From Aquirufa antheringensis (GTDB lineage: Bacteria; Bacteroidota; Bacteroidia; Cytophagales; Spirosomataceae), in NCBI RefSeq assembly GCF_004307425.1, contig NZ_SEWZ01000002.1:376935-440934 (forward strand): 64,000 bases of DNA, given 5' to 3'. The position numbers and the translations under genes were made by a program. The notes under the pieces were generated by a model. It was not told where the DNA came from and did not search any database. It worked only from the letters and a program-made list of their open reading frames with translations. Of the stretch, positions 16,555-25,326 are shown one piece after another; the stretch's first letter is position 1; the number at the start of each line of letters is the position of its first letter.

Positions 16555-16798
16555 AGTATTTACATTCGGTAAGATTTATTGAAATGAGAATTGCATTTTC
16601 TTTGGCAGGTGCAAAATCCGTGTAAAGCCAATTACCATAATGCAGTTCGCTTTCGTCAATGATGCCTTCAATTGCTCCGTTTAAATCGTCTTTGTGTATT
16701 GGGCAATACCCATCTTGCTTTGAAGTATAAAAAGCAAATTCAGCCTCTTGCACTGGGGCTGAAAATGGGATGATATTTAATTGAAGTGTCTGCTGCAT
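16415..16798 (-). pseudogene. Truncated N-terminus, possibly of a prokaryotic Argonaute
   Basis: The first ~90 residues (starting MQQTLQLNIIPFSAPVQEAE and containing YTSKQDGYCPIHKDDL, HYGNWLYTDF and YFAQHYYRHL) look like the start of a real protein. The rest of the frame (from about 16520 down) is read through the DUF2306 relic in another frame and is not homologous. From memory, the N-terminus resembles that of Bacteroidota long-form Argonautes (APVQ...FAFYT near the start, a CxxFAxHYY-type motif near residue 85). I could not verify this, and no PAZ, MID or PIWI segment is present. If right, it is a dead pAgo gene at the end of the efflux cassette. Confidence 0.45.
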
Positions 16799-16877
16799 AA
16801 CTTACTTGTTGTGTTGTTTATTTATAAATTATATTGATGGTTGGTTCCTCACTTTGTTTTGTTTGAATATTACAAAT

Positions 16878-18908
16878 TTAAAACTTCATCCTTTGTATTC
16901 TCACCGCATTCAAAATTGCCAACAGAGCCACACCAACATCCGCAAAAACAGCTTCCCACATGGTGGCTAAACCGCCAGCACCCAATACCAATACAATGGC
17001 TTTTACTGCAAATGCTAAAATGATATTCTGAATAACAATGCTACGGGTGGCTTTGCCTATTTTAATGGCGGTTACAATCTTTAAAGGCTGGTCTGTTTGT
17101 ATCACTACATTGGCTGTTTCTATGGCTGCATCGCTGCCCATTGCACCCATTGCAATGCCCACATCGCTTAAAGCCAATACAGGTGCATCGTTGATGCCAT
17201 CGCCTACAAATGCAATGATTTTTGTCTTGTCCTGTTTTAGTTCTTCTACTTTCTGTACTTTGTTTTCTGGTAGCAAATCGCCAAAGGCGGTATCTATGCC
17301 AATTTGTTTTGCTACTTTTTGGGTAATGGAATTTTTATCGCCACTAAGCATTATGGTTTGTTTAATGCCGTTCAGGTGCATTTGCCTGATGGCTTCCTGT
17401 GCATCCTCTTTTACTTCATCGGCTATCAATACATAACCTGTATACTTGTTGCCTATGGCTACCACTACAATGCTTTCTATAATTTCGTCAATAGCTGCAT
17501 CGTATGTGATATTATATTTCTTTAGCAGTTTTGTATTACCTGCCAATACTTCTTTCCCGTTCACATTTCCCTTTAAGCCATGCCCTGAAATTTCTTCTAT
17601 CTCTGTCGCCTGGTAAGTTTGTGTTTCGTTCTTTTCATACTCGGCAATGGCTTTGGCAATAGGATGTGTTGATTTGCTTTCTAATGCAGCTAATGTTTTT
17701 ATGAAATCTGTTTTGTCCATTCCGTTAGTTACAATTGCCTGCACTTTAAAAACACCTGCCGTTAGTGTGCCGGTTTTGTCCATCACAACGGTATTTATTT
17801 TGGTCATTAACTCTAAATAATTAGAACCTTTAAACAAAATACCATTTCTTGAAGCCGCACCTATGCCGCCAAAATAGCCCAATGGAATAGAGATAACCAA
17901 TGCACAAGGGCAACTGATAACTAAGAAAATTAAAGCCCTGTACAGCCAATCATTAAACACATAATTGCTTAGAACAAAGTAGGGAACCACCACCAATGCT
18001 ACTGCCAAAAAGAAAACGATAGGTGTATAGATTTTGGCAAATTTTCTTATCAGCAATTCTGTTTTTGCCTTTCTTGCAGTAGCATTTTGCACCATTTCCA
18101 AAATCCGTGCAAGGGAACTATCGGCAAATTTTTTGGTTACTTTCAGTTCAATTACTTTATCAAGGTTTAGCATACCTGCCAATACCTGTGCTCCTTTATA
18201 AATAGATTTTGGTTTGCTTTCTCCTGTAAGTGCTGCGGTATTGAAGCTGCTGCCCTCACTTAACATTTCACCATCTAACGGAATTTTTTCGCCTGCTTTA
18301 ATTTGTATGGTTTCGCCTATTTCTACTTCTTCGGGTTTTATTTCTTCGTATTTATTATTCCTTAAAACGCTGGCAGAAGATGGACGGACATCTAATAAGG
18401 CTTTGATATTGTTTTTTGCTTTATTAACTGCTGCCTTCTGAAACAATTCACCAACGGCATAGAATAACATTACCGCAACACCTTCGGGATATTGACCGAT
18501 GGCAAAAGCCCCCATAGTGGCCAATACCATTAATGTAAACTCGGTGAAGAACTCTTTTTTAAGACTGGCTTCCCATCCTTCTTTTATTACCGGTAAACCA
18601 ACAGGTAGGTATGCAATAGCATACCATGCAAGGCGTACATAGTTTGTAAAGAATGAGGGTTTGAAATAATTATCCAACGCAATGCCAATGAGCAACATAA
18701 CGAAACTGATAATGGCTGGCAGGTATTGTTTCCATACACTACTATGAGCTTGCAATTGGACTTTATCTTGTCCACTATCAATGGTTTTCTTTTTATGCAG
18801 CAGTTGTTCTGCACCTGCTTCGGTATAGATTTTTTCTTCTAATGTGCAGCAGGTCATCCTGCCTTGTTCATCGTAAGTATGCTTATGATTTGGGGCTGTA
18901 TTTATCAT
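16878..18908 (-). CDS. P1B-type heavy-metal ATPase (Zn/Cd/Pb type)
   Basis: A 676-residue metal-exporting P-type ATPase of the inner membrane. It has the CPC metal site (ISCPCALVIS, C333/C335), the TGES actuator loop near 228-231, the phosphorylated D377 in DKTGTLT, and the GDGINDAPVLALSDVGIAMG hinge. The last helices carry a Lys (FAVKAIVLVLG) and an Asp (FADVGVALLAILN) as in the ZntA/CadA P1B-2 subgroup, so Zn, Cd or Pb is likelier than Cu. The N-terminus lacks a canonical GMxCxxC HMA domain and has only a short HKH...TCC segment (residues 8-21). It is 22 bases downstream of the adaptor gene. Confidence 0.9.
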   Translation of the reverse strand: MINTAPNHKHTYDEQGRMTCCTLEEKIYTEAGAEQLLHKKKTIDSGQDKVQLQAHSSVWKQYLPAIISFVMLLIGIALDNYFKPSFFTNYVRLAWYAIAYLPVGLPVIKEGWEASLKKEFFTEFTLMVLATMGAFAIGQYPEGVAVMLFYAVGELFQKAAVNKAKNNIKALLDVRPSSASVLRNNKYEEIKPEEVEIGETIQIKAGEKIPLDGEMLSEGSSFNTAALTGESKPKSIYKGAQVLAGMLNLDKVIELKVTKKFADSSLARILEMVQNATARKAKTELLIRKFAKIYTPIVFFLAVALVVVPYFVLSNYVFNDWLYRALIFLVISCPCALVISIPLGYFGGIGAASRNGILFKGSNYLELMTKINTVVMDKTGTLTAGVFKVQAIVTNGMDKTDFIKTLAALESKSTHPIAKAIAEYEKNETQTYQATEIEEISGHGLKGNVNGKEVLAGNTKLLKKYNITYDAAIDEIIESIVVVAIGNKYTGYVLIADEVKEDAQEAIRQMHLNGIKQTIMLSGDKNSITQKVAKQIGIDTAFGDLLPENKVQKVEELKQDKTKIIAFVGDGINDAPVLALSDVGIAMGAMGSDAAIETANVVIQTDQPLKIVTAIKIGKATRSIVIQNIILAFAVKAIVLVLGAGGLATMWEAVFADVGVALLAILNAVRIQRMKF

Positions 18909-18930
18909 TTTATGAAAATTGATTTAGTTA

Positions 18931-20190
18931 TTATTCTTCTTCCTCTTTACCACCACTGGTTTTTGATAATACATAAAATGCACCTTTGGTTGCAATCCTT
19001 GCACCTTTCGGTATTTCTTCCAATGGCGTAATTTCTATGTAGCCCAATTCTGTTACACCTGTGGTTACTTCTATCTTTTTAAACTGAATATGCTTTTCAG
19101 CTTTGGCTTCTGTATTCTTTTCTGACTTTTCCCCTGCTTCCTTTTTTTCAGCCTTCTCTTTACCTTCGCTTTCCTCATCCACAACCATAAAAATATATTG
19201 CTTGCCTTCTGCACTTACCACTGCATCAACAGGAACTGCCTGTACTGTTTGATTACCTACATTAATCAATGCAGATACATACATACCCGGTAACAATTTG
19301 ATGCCGCCTGTATTGTTGATTTTGGCATGTACAATTACCGATTTGTTTTCATTTTCAAAAGATTGATTGATACCGTAAATAGTACCTGTTATTTGCTTAT
19401 TGTTCTGATTGGATAGAATGAACTCTACTGTCTGCCCATTCTTTACTTTAAACAAATCCTTTTCATACACCTGCAAATCACAATGAACTTGTGAGTTATC
19501 TACAATATCCATTAAGGAGGTTTGCATATCAATATAGCTGCCTGTTTTAATTAGTATATGCCCTATAACACCACTAATAGGTGCGGTGATGGGAATTTGA
19601 TTTACAAAATTTCCATTCGCCACCGATGCAGGACTGATATTTAATTGTTGCAATTGTTTTTCTATCCCTTTCATTCTTGCTTTATCCGTTTCATATTTGG
19701 ATGCTGCCTGTTGAAACACTTTTCCTGTACCTGCACTTTCGGTATTCAGTTCCTTTTGGCGTTGGTACTCCTTTTCAGAATAAACAAATTCTTTTTTCAG
19801 CATGAGGTAGTCCTGCTGCAACTTCACAATGTCTGTGTTTTCTAATATTGCTACTGTTTGCCCCTGGCGAACATAGTTGCCTTCCAACACTAATATTTTT
19901 TTAATGATGCCGGACACCAATGAATTTACATCGGCTTTATTTTGTGGGGGCACTTCCAATTGTCCGCTTGACTTTACCACACTGTTTAGATTTTTCATTT
20001 CTATTGTACCTAACTCAATGCCTACGGCTTTCATTTGCTCCTCCGAAACTTCTATGGTTTCTGAATGGGGTTCCTCAACTTTAGTTGTTTCTTTTGTTTC
20101 CGTTTTATTGCCCGATTTGCAGGATGTAAAACCGATTGCAACTACAAAGAGTGCAAATGCTATGATTGATTTTATATTTATTGACTTCAT
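18931..20190 (-). CDS. CusB/CzcB-type RND periplasmic adaptor lipoprotein
   Basis: A 419-residue membrane-fusion protein of a heavy-metal RND pump. The lipobox GFTSC (C24) anchors it after a signal peptide. A lipoyl half-motif (PPQNKADVNSLVSGIIKKI...GNYVRQGQTV), a coiled-coil hairpin (~120-180), the second half (APISGVIGHILIKTGSYID) and barrel domains follow. A Lys/Glu-rich stretch near residues 345-370 lies before a C-terminal membrane-proximal domain. It starts one base after the RND gene ends, which implies translational coupling, and would bridge that pump with its own fused outer-membrane part. Confidence 0.9.
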   Translation of the reverse strand: MKSINIKSIIAFALFVVAIGFTSCKSGNKTETKETTKVEEPHSETIEVSEEQMKAVGIELGTIEMKNLNSVVKSSGQLEVPPQNKADVNSLVSGIIKKILVLEGNYVRQGQTVAILENTDIVKLQQDYLMLKKEFVYSEKEYQRQKELNTESAGTGKVFQQAASKYETDKARMKGIEKQLQQLNISPASVANGNFVNQIPITAPISGVIGHILIKTGSYIDMQTSLMDIVDNSQVHCDLQVYEKDLFKVKNGQTVEFILSNQNNKQITGTIYGINQSFENENKSVIVHAKINNTGGIKLLPGMYVSALINVGNQTVQAVPVDAVVSAEGKQYIFMVVDEESEGKEKAEKKEAGEKSEKNTEAKAEKHIQFKKIEVTTGVTELGYIEITPLEEIPKGARIATKGAFYVLSKTSGGKEEEE

Positions 20191-20191
20191 T

Positions 20192-23100
20192 TTATTTATT
20201 TCCTTTTAAGTAGTTTAACAATATAATGGACTGATTGAACTGGTTCACTGCATCGGTATATTGCAGCCTTGTATTGATAGCCGTTTGCAGGTTTTGGATA
20301 TACTCCATGTAACCAATTTCGCCTTTTGTGTATGCTGTGTTTGAAATTCTGATAATATCGTCTGCCTGTTTTAAACCTGTGGTTTCGTAATACTGCAAAC
20401 CTTCTTTTGCTTTCAGGTATTCGTTGTATTGCACTGCATAACTACTTTGCATGTATAGCAAGGTTTGCTGCCGTTCTGTTTCAATCAACGTATTATTAAT
20501 TTTGGCAGCTTTTATTTTTGCTTTTTGTGAACCAAAGAATAACGGCACTCCAATACCTACCTGAAATCCTGCTATCCTTGTACCAGGGAAATAATTACGG
20601 TTAATTTTTGCTGGGTCAAACCCTTTGACAATAGCCTGATGATAATAGCCCACATTCAAATCAGGAAGTAGCTTGCTTTTCTCCAAATTTATTTGTGATG
20701 TACTTACATTCAGCCGTTGATTATAATACTCTATCAGCGGATTTGATTTTATTGCAGCCGTGTCAAACTTGTAATCATCCGGCATCTTGGGTAATTCATT
20801 TTCTTTTGGCATTACCGGTTCGGATGTATTCAGCCATTTCTGCAATACCAATTGATAACTGCTTAATGTTGTATTGGCTTGCTTTAACTGCAATTGGTTT
20901 TCTTTGTATCTGCTTTCGGCTTGCATTTTCTCCAACTGGTTTGTTTCACCTGTATTATAGCGAAGGGTAGCCCGTTTGAGAAAGTTGCTGTAAATACTAT
21001 CCTGCTGTTGCAACAGCTTTATTTTTTGTGAACTATAAACCAAATTGTAATAGGCTTCGGTTACTTCTTTTATTATTTCATTCTGTGATAGCAATTTTGA
21101 TTTTTGTGCTAATAATGTTTCCTGTTTCAGTAGCTTATTTTGATTAGCATACACAGTAGGGAAAGCAATGGTTTGCGTAATGCCTATGCTGTTATCAATA
21201 TTACCGCCACTTGTTGGGTCTTGCACTAATTGCAGGTTTGTTTTATCAGGATTAAAACCTGTTTTTTGCAGTACCTGAGATTGCTGAATGTATAAGTCGG
21301 CTCCCTTTATTTGCAGGTTATTTTTTAAAGCTATATCAATACATTCCTGTAAAGTTTTTTGATTGCTTTGTGCATAAGATTTTTCTGCAAACAAACCAAT
21401 GAATGTAAACAGTAACAGCACAGTCATTGAATTGCCCTGGAGTTTTGGTTTCTTCATTTTATTTGGTTTGAAATTAATTTTAGTGTTGAATAAAATGTAG
21501 AGTGCAGGAAGTACAAGCAAGGTTAAAAGCGTAGCTGTAATTAAACCGCCAATAACTACGGTGGCTAATGGCTTTTGCACTTCACCACCTGCACCTGTGG
21601 AAAGTGCCATTGGTAAAAACCCTAATGATGCAACTGCTGCCGTCATAATTACAGGACGCAGCCTTACGGCTGTACCTTTTCTTACCCTTTCATATATATC
21701 GGTAATGCCTTCGTCTTTTAACTGGTTGAAGTAACCAATCAATACAATGCCATTTAATACTGCTACACCAAACAAAGCTATAAAGCCAACACCTGCCGAA
21801 ATACTGAATGGCATACCTCTTAGCCACAAAGCAATGATGCCACCAATGGCGGATAATGGAACTGCGGTAAAAATCAGGAATGATTGTTTTACACTGTTGA
21901 AAGTAAAGTAGAGCAATACTAAAATGAGTAATAATGCTACTGGCACTGCAATACCTAACCTTGCCTTTGCTTCTTTCAGGTTTTGAAACTGACCACCATA
22001 GGTATAGTAATAACCTGAAGGTAGTTTTAGTTTTTCATCTAATATGGGTTGTATTTCTTCTACCGTGCTTTCAACATCTCTGCCACGAACATTGAAACCT
22101 ACAAAAGTTCTACGCTGCCCATCCTCATGACTTATTTGTGCAGGGGCCGTTTTGAATGAAATATTTGCTACCTGGTTAATAGGCACTTTGTTGCCTGATG
22201 GCAATGGCACATAAAGGTTTTCAATATTGCTGAAGTCTTTCCGCAAATCTTTTTGCAACCGTACCACCATGTCAAACCGTTTATCTCCTTCAAACACAAC
22301 ACCTGCCACATTTCCTGCAAAAGCAGTTTTCAGCACCATGTTTACATCACTGATGTTTAATCCGTATTGTGCAATTTTATCACGGTTATACTCCACTTGT
22401 ATTTGTGGCAAGCCGCTTATTTTTTCTACAAAAGGTTCACTTACTCCTTTTACATTTTTTATCAAACCTGCTATTTTATTTGCCTGAGCATTCAGTATTT
22501 CCAAATCTTCACCATAGATTTTTATTGCCACATCCTGTTTGATACCTGTAATTAATTCATTAAACCGCATCTGCATTGGTTGTGTAATTTCAAAATTTAC
22601 ACCGGGTAAAATGCTTAGTGCTTCTTCCATTTTTTCCATCATTTCTTCCCTGGTATGTGCAGATGTCCATTCTTCTTTAGGCTTCATGGCAAGCATCATA
22701 TCGGCTCTTTCTATCGGCATCGGGTCAGTTGGAATTTCAGAACTCCCTATTCTTGTTACCGCCTGTTTTATTTCAGGAAACTTATCCTTTAAAATTTTCT
22801 CCGCCTTGCCTAATGTTTCTACTACCTGCGTTAATGATGTACCTTGTGCCATGCTTATTTCAACAGCCAAGTCGCCTTCTTCCAATGTGGGGATAAACTC
22901 ACCGCCTAAGCTGTTGAACAGGATTAAGCTGCCGGCAAATAATACTACCATAGCAGCCACAATAGTTTTTTTCCAATGCAAAGCCCAATTGAGTAATGGT
23001 GTATAAAGTTGTTGCAAGAAATCAATTATTTTATCTGATATATTGCGTTTATGTGTTGCCTTTTTACTAAGGAACAATGCACTCATCATTGGTACATATG

Positions 23101-24589
23101 TCAATGAAAGTATGAATGCACCTAAAATTGCGAAAGCTACTGTTTGAGCCATTGGCTTAAACATTTTTCCTTCAATGCCCACTAATGCGAATAGTGGCAG
23201 GTAAACTATTAAGATGATAATTTCACCAAATGCGGCACTGCTTCTGATTTTTGAAGCGGCTTCAAATACTTCATCATCCATTTGTGATTGCGAAAGTTTT
23301 TGCAAACCGACATGATGATGCTTACTCATGTAAATCCTATGAACAATTGCTTCAATAATAATTACTGCACCATCTACAATTAACCCAAAATCAATTGCAC
23401 CCAAACTCATAAGGTTGCCGCTTACACCAAACAAATTCATCAGTATAATGGCAAAGAGCATTGCTAAAGGAATAACAGAAGCTACTATAAGACCTGCCCT
23501 TAGATTTCCTAAAAGCAATACCAAAATAAACACTACAATCAGTCCTCCTTCAATCAAATTCTTTTCTACCGTACCCATTGCCCTGTTTACTAATTCTGTT
23601 CGGTCAATAAATGGTTCTATTACTACACCTTCGGGCAATGATTTTTGTATTTGTGCCATTCGCTGTTTAACATTTGTAATTACCTGTGCAAAGTTTTCAC
23701 CTTTCAGCATCAGGGTAATACCTGCCACTACTTCGCCTTCACCGTTTCTTGTAACTGCACCGTACCGTGTTGCACTGCCAAACTGTACCGTTGCCACATC
23801 CCGGATTAATATAGGAATGCCGTTTACGTTTTTTACTACTATTTTTTCAATATCACTTAATGACTTTACCAGTCCCAAACCACGAATAAAATAAGCATTG
23901 CTGCGTTGCTCTATATAGCTGCCACCAGTGTTTTCATTATTACTTTCTAATGCCTTGTATATTTCAGGAATTGTAATGTTCATAGCATTGAGCTTGTCAT
24001 TATCCAAAGCAATTTCATATTGCTTCACATAACCACCCCATCCGCTTACTTCTGCCAAACCCTCTGTACCTGCCAACTGCCTTTTTACAATCCAATCCTG
24101 CATAGTACGCAAATCGGTAGCGGTGTATTTGTTTTCATACCCTTTTTTTGCATGTATGATATAATGATATATTTCACCCAATCCCGTAGTAATAGGTGCT
24201 AAAGTTGGTTCACCTAAACCTTGCGGAATTTGTGCTTCTGCTTCTTTTAGGCGTTCACTTATTTGCTGCCTTGCCCAATAGACATCAGCATTGTCTTTAA
24301 AAACAATTGTGATTACGGATATACCACTCCGGCTCATGCTCCGCTTTTCAATTACATTGGGAATATTTGCAATTGCCAACTCAATAGGTGTGGTAATAAA
24401 CTGCTCTACCTCCTGAGCACCCAATGTTGGTGCTTGTGTAATTATCTGTACCTGGTTGTTGGTGATGTCCGGCACAGCATCAATAGGTAACCGCATAGCG
24501 GATATAACGCCCCAAATAATGAGAGCCAATGTAAAAGCCCCCACTACAAGTTTGTTTTTTATTGAGAACTGAATTATTTTTTGAAACAT
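20192..24589 (-). CDS. CusA/CzcA RND metal pump fused to a TolC-like outer-membrane factor
   Basis: A 1465-residue fusion. Residues 1-~1040 are a heavy-metal-efflux RND transporter: GVISAMRLPIDAVPDITNNQ at the start, the charged TM4 motif GAIDFGLIVDGAVIIIEAI, and the ISAGVGFIALFGVAVLNGI region. From ~1060 a Met is followed by a signal-peptide-like hydrophobic stretch (MTVLLLFTFIGLFAEKSYAQ) and then an OEP domain (QECIDIALKNNLQIKGADLY, two repeats to the C-terminus). Such CzcA-CzcC fusions occur in Bacteroidota; the retained internal signal-like segment is the odd feature. The likely substrates are Co/Zn/Cd or Cu/Ag. First gene of the efflux operon after the DUF6660-like gene. Confidence 0.9.
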   Translation of the reverse strand: MFQKIIQFSIKNKLVVGAFTLALIIWGVISAMRLPIDAVPDITNNQVQIITQAPTLGAQEVEQFITTPIELAIANIPNVIEKRSMSRSGISVITIVFKDNADVYWARQQISERLKEAEAQIPQGLGEPTLAPITTGLGEIYHYIIHAKKGYENKYTATDLRTMQDWIVKRQLAGTEGLAEVSGWGGYVKQYEIALDNDKLNAMNITIPEIYKALESNNENTGGSYIEQRSNAYFIRGLGLVKSLSDIEKIVVKNVNGIPILIRDVATVQFGSATRYGAVTRNGEGEVVAGITLMLKGENFAQVITNVKQRMAQIQKSLPEGVVIEPFIDRTELVNRAMGTVEKNLIEGGLIVVFILVLLLGNLRAGLIVASVIPLAMLFAIILMNLFGVSGNLMSLGAIDFGLIVDGAVIIIEAIVHRIYMSKHHHVGLQKLSQSQMDDEVFEAASKIRSSAAFGEIIILIVYLPLFALVGIEGKMFKPMAQTVAFAILGAFILSLTYVPMMSALFLSKKATHKRNISDKIIDFLQQLYTPLLNWALHWKKTIVAAMVVLFAGSLILFNSLGGEFIPTLEEGDLAVEISMAQGTSLTQVVETLGKAEKILKDKFPEIKQAVTRIGSSEIPTDPMPIERADMMLAMKPKEEWTSAHTREEMMEKMEEALSILPGVNFEITQPMQMRFNELITGIKQDVAIKIYGEDLEILNAQANKIAGLIKNVKGVSEPFVEKISGLPQIQVEYNRDKIAQYGLNISDVNMVLKTAFAGNVAGVVFEGDKRFDMVVRLQKDLRKDFSNIENLYVPLPSGNKVPINQVANISFKTAPAQISHEDGQRRTFVGFNVRGRDVESTVEEIQPILDEKLKLPSGYYYTYGGQFQNLKEAKARLGIAVPVALLLILVLLYFTFNSVKQSFLIFTAVPLSAIGGIIALWLRGMPFSISAGVGFIALFGVAVLNGIVLIGYFNQLKDEGITDIYERVRKGTAVRLRPVIMTAAVASLGFLPMALSTGAGGEVQKPLATVVIGGLITATLLTLLVLPALYILFNTKINFKPNKMKKPKLQGNSMTVLLLFTFIGLFAEKSYAQSNQKTLQECIDIALKNNLQIKGADLYIQQSQVLQKTGFNPDKTNLQLVQDPTSGGNIDNSIGITQTIAFPTVYANQNKLLKQETLLAQKSKLLSQNEIIKEVTEAYYNLVYSSQKIKLLQQQDSIYSNFLKRATLRYNTGETNQLEKMQAESRYKENQLQLKQANTTLSSYQLVLQKWLNTSEPVMPKENELPKMPDDYKFDTAAIKSNPLIEYYNQRLNVSTSQINLEKSKLLPDLNVGYYHQAIVKGFDPAKINRNYFPGTRIAGFQVGIGVPLFFGSQKAKIKAAKINNTLIETERQQTLLYMQSSYAVQYNEYLKAKEGLQYYETTGLKQADDIIRISNTAYTKGEIGYMEYIQNLQTAINTRLQYTDAVNQFNQSIILLNYLKGNK

Positions 24590-24872
24590 TGAAATTTTTA
24601 TTTGTTTATGAATTTTATGTATTGGTTAATCCTTGCAACAATAGCCAACAACATCAAGATGCATATTATCGCTATCGTTACCGCTTTGAATACCTGCAAT
24701 AGAGTAAGCGGTTTACGCTTTTTCTTTTTGCTTTTAATGGACGATTTGTTTTTGATTTATATGATTAATCACGCCTATAAAACGGGAAGCATACCACAAC
24801 GAAAAATGAATTACATCAAACTATAAAGCCTGATGAATAGCATTAAGGAAACGAAATGTTGTGATTTGGAGA

Positions 24873-25187
24873 TTAACCTATCTTAGGCGGTTGCCAAACA
24901 GAATGGAAGTCGTAGGAGTTAAACACTATTTCGTAATGAAACTTCACAGATTGAAATAGCATTTTAGGCATTTTGTACAATGCCAAAGGCTGAGAAAAAG
25001 CCGATGCAGGACAGTGGGAACAAGTACAGAAGGGAGTACAGGCTTCGTCACCAGTTTGGTGTTGTTGTTGCTGAGTAGTAGCTGAAATCTTTTGTTCTGC
25101 CTTTACATTACGCTCCTGCCTGTCAATGCATGGAAGGCATGACAGCACCAAAAGGTAAATGCTCATTATGAAGGCAAAAAATTTCAT
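24873..25187 (-). CDS. DUF6660-like small cysteine-rich exported protein
   Basis: About 104 residues: a signal peptide (MKFFAFIMSIYLLVLSCLPC), a Gln/His-rich linker (QQQQHQ), a cysteine cluster (CTPFCTCSHC), and a C-terminus ending FHSVWQPPKIG. This pattern is common directly before CusA/CzcA operons in Bacteroidota (DUF6660, as I recall it). Its C-terminus matches in type that of the cysteine-rich protein at 10224-10607. A periplasmic metal-binding accessory role is likely but unproven. The start at 25187 is chosen over upstream in-frame codons because it opens the signal peptide. The 283 bases between it and the pump gene hold no clear gene. Confidence 0.75.
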   Translation of the reverse strand: MKFFAFIMSIYLLVLSCLPCIDRQERNVKAEQKISATTQQQQHQTGDEACTPFCTCSHCPASAFSQPLALYKMPKMLFQSVKFHYEIVFNSYDFHSVWQPPKIG

Positions 25188-25231
25188 TGCGGCAAATATA
25201 AGCAGAAATATGAAAGGTTGTACCCCCAACC

Positions 25232-25276
25232 TGCAAAACTTGCAAAGTCTTCAAAGTCTGCAAACTCTGCAATGTG
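25232..25276 (-). promoter_or_regulatory. Tandem TGCAAA-type iterons upstream of the efflux operon
   Basis: Five degenerate 8-10-bp units (TGCAAAACT, TGCAAAGTCT, TCAAAGTC, TGCAAACTC, TGCAATGTG) start at 25232, 25241, 25251, 25259 and 25268. They lie about 45 bases upstream of the DUF6660-like start on the minus strand. Spacing near one helical turn suggests an operator for cooperative binding. The regulator is unknown. Confidence 0.45.
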
Positions 25277-25326
25277 TAGAAGGGTTTGAACTGGTGGGGC
25301 AAAAAAAAACCCCCGAAGGAACAGTT

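Noticed and set aside
16841-17023. 60-residue frame at the ATPase 3' end
   Set aside because: Low complexity, antisense to the end of the P-type ATPase gene.
22539-23894. 155- and 159-residue plus-strand frames within the RND gene
   Set aside because: Both are reverse-strand shadows of the CusA coding sequence.
24602-24826. 74-residue plus-strand frame upstream of the CusA gene
   Set aside because: Lies in the divergent leader of the efflux gene with no recognised domain and a biased hydrophobic composition; no supporting context.
25232-25276. CRISPR-like array
   Set aside because: Units are only 8-10 bp with no spacers and no cas genes are in the window; better read as operator iterons. 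The 24-bp and 9-bp repeats at 31408 and 41814 are rejected as CRISPR for the same reason.
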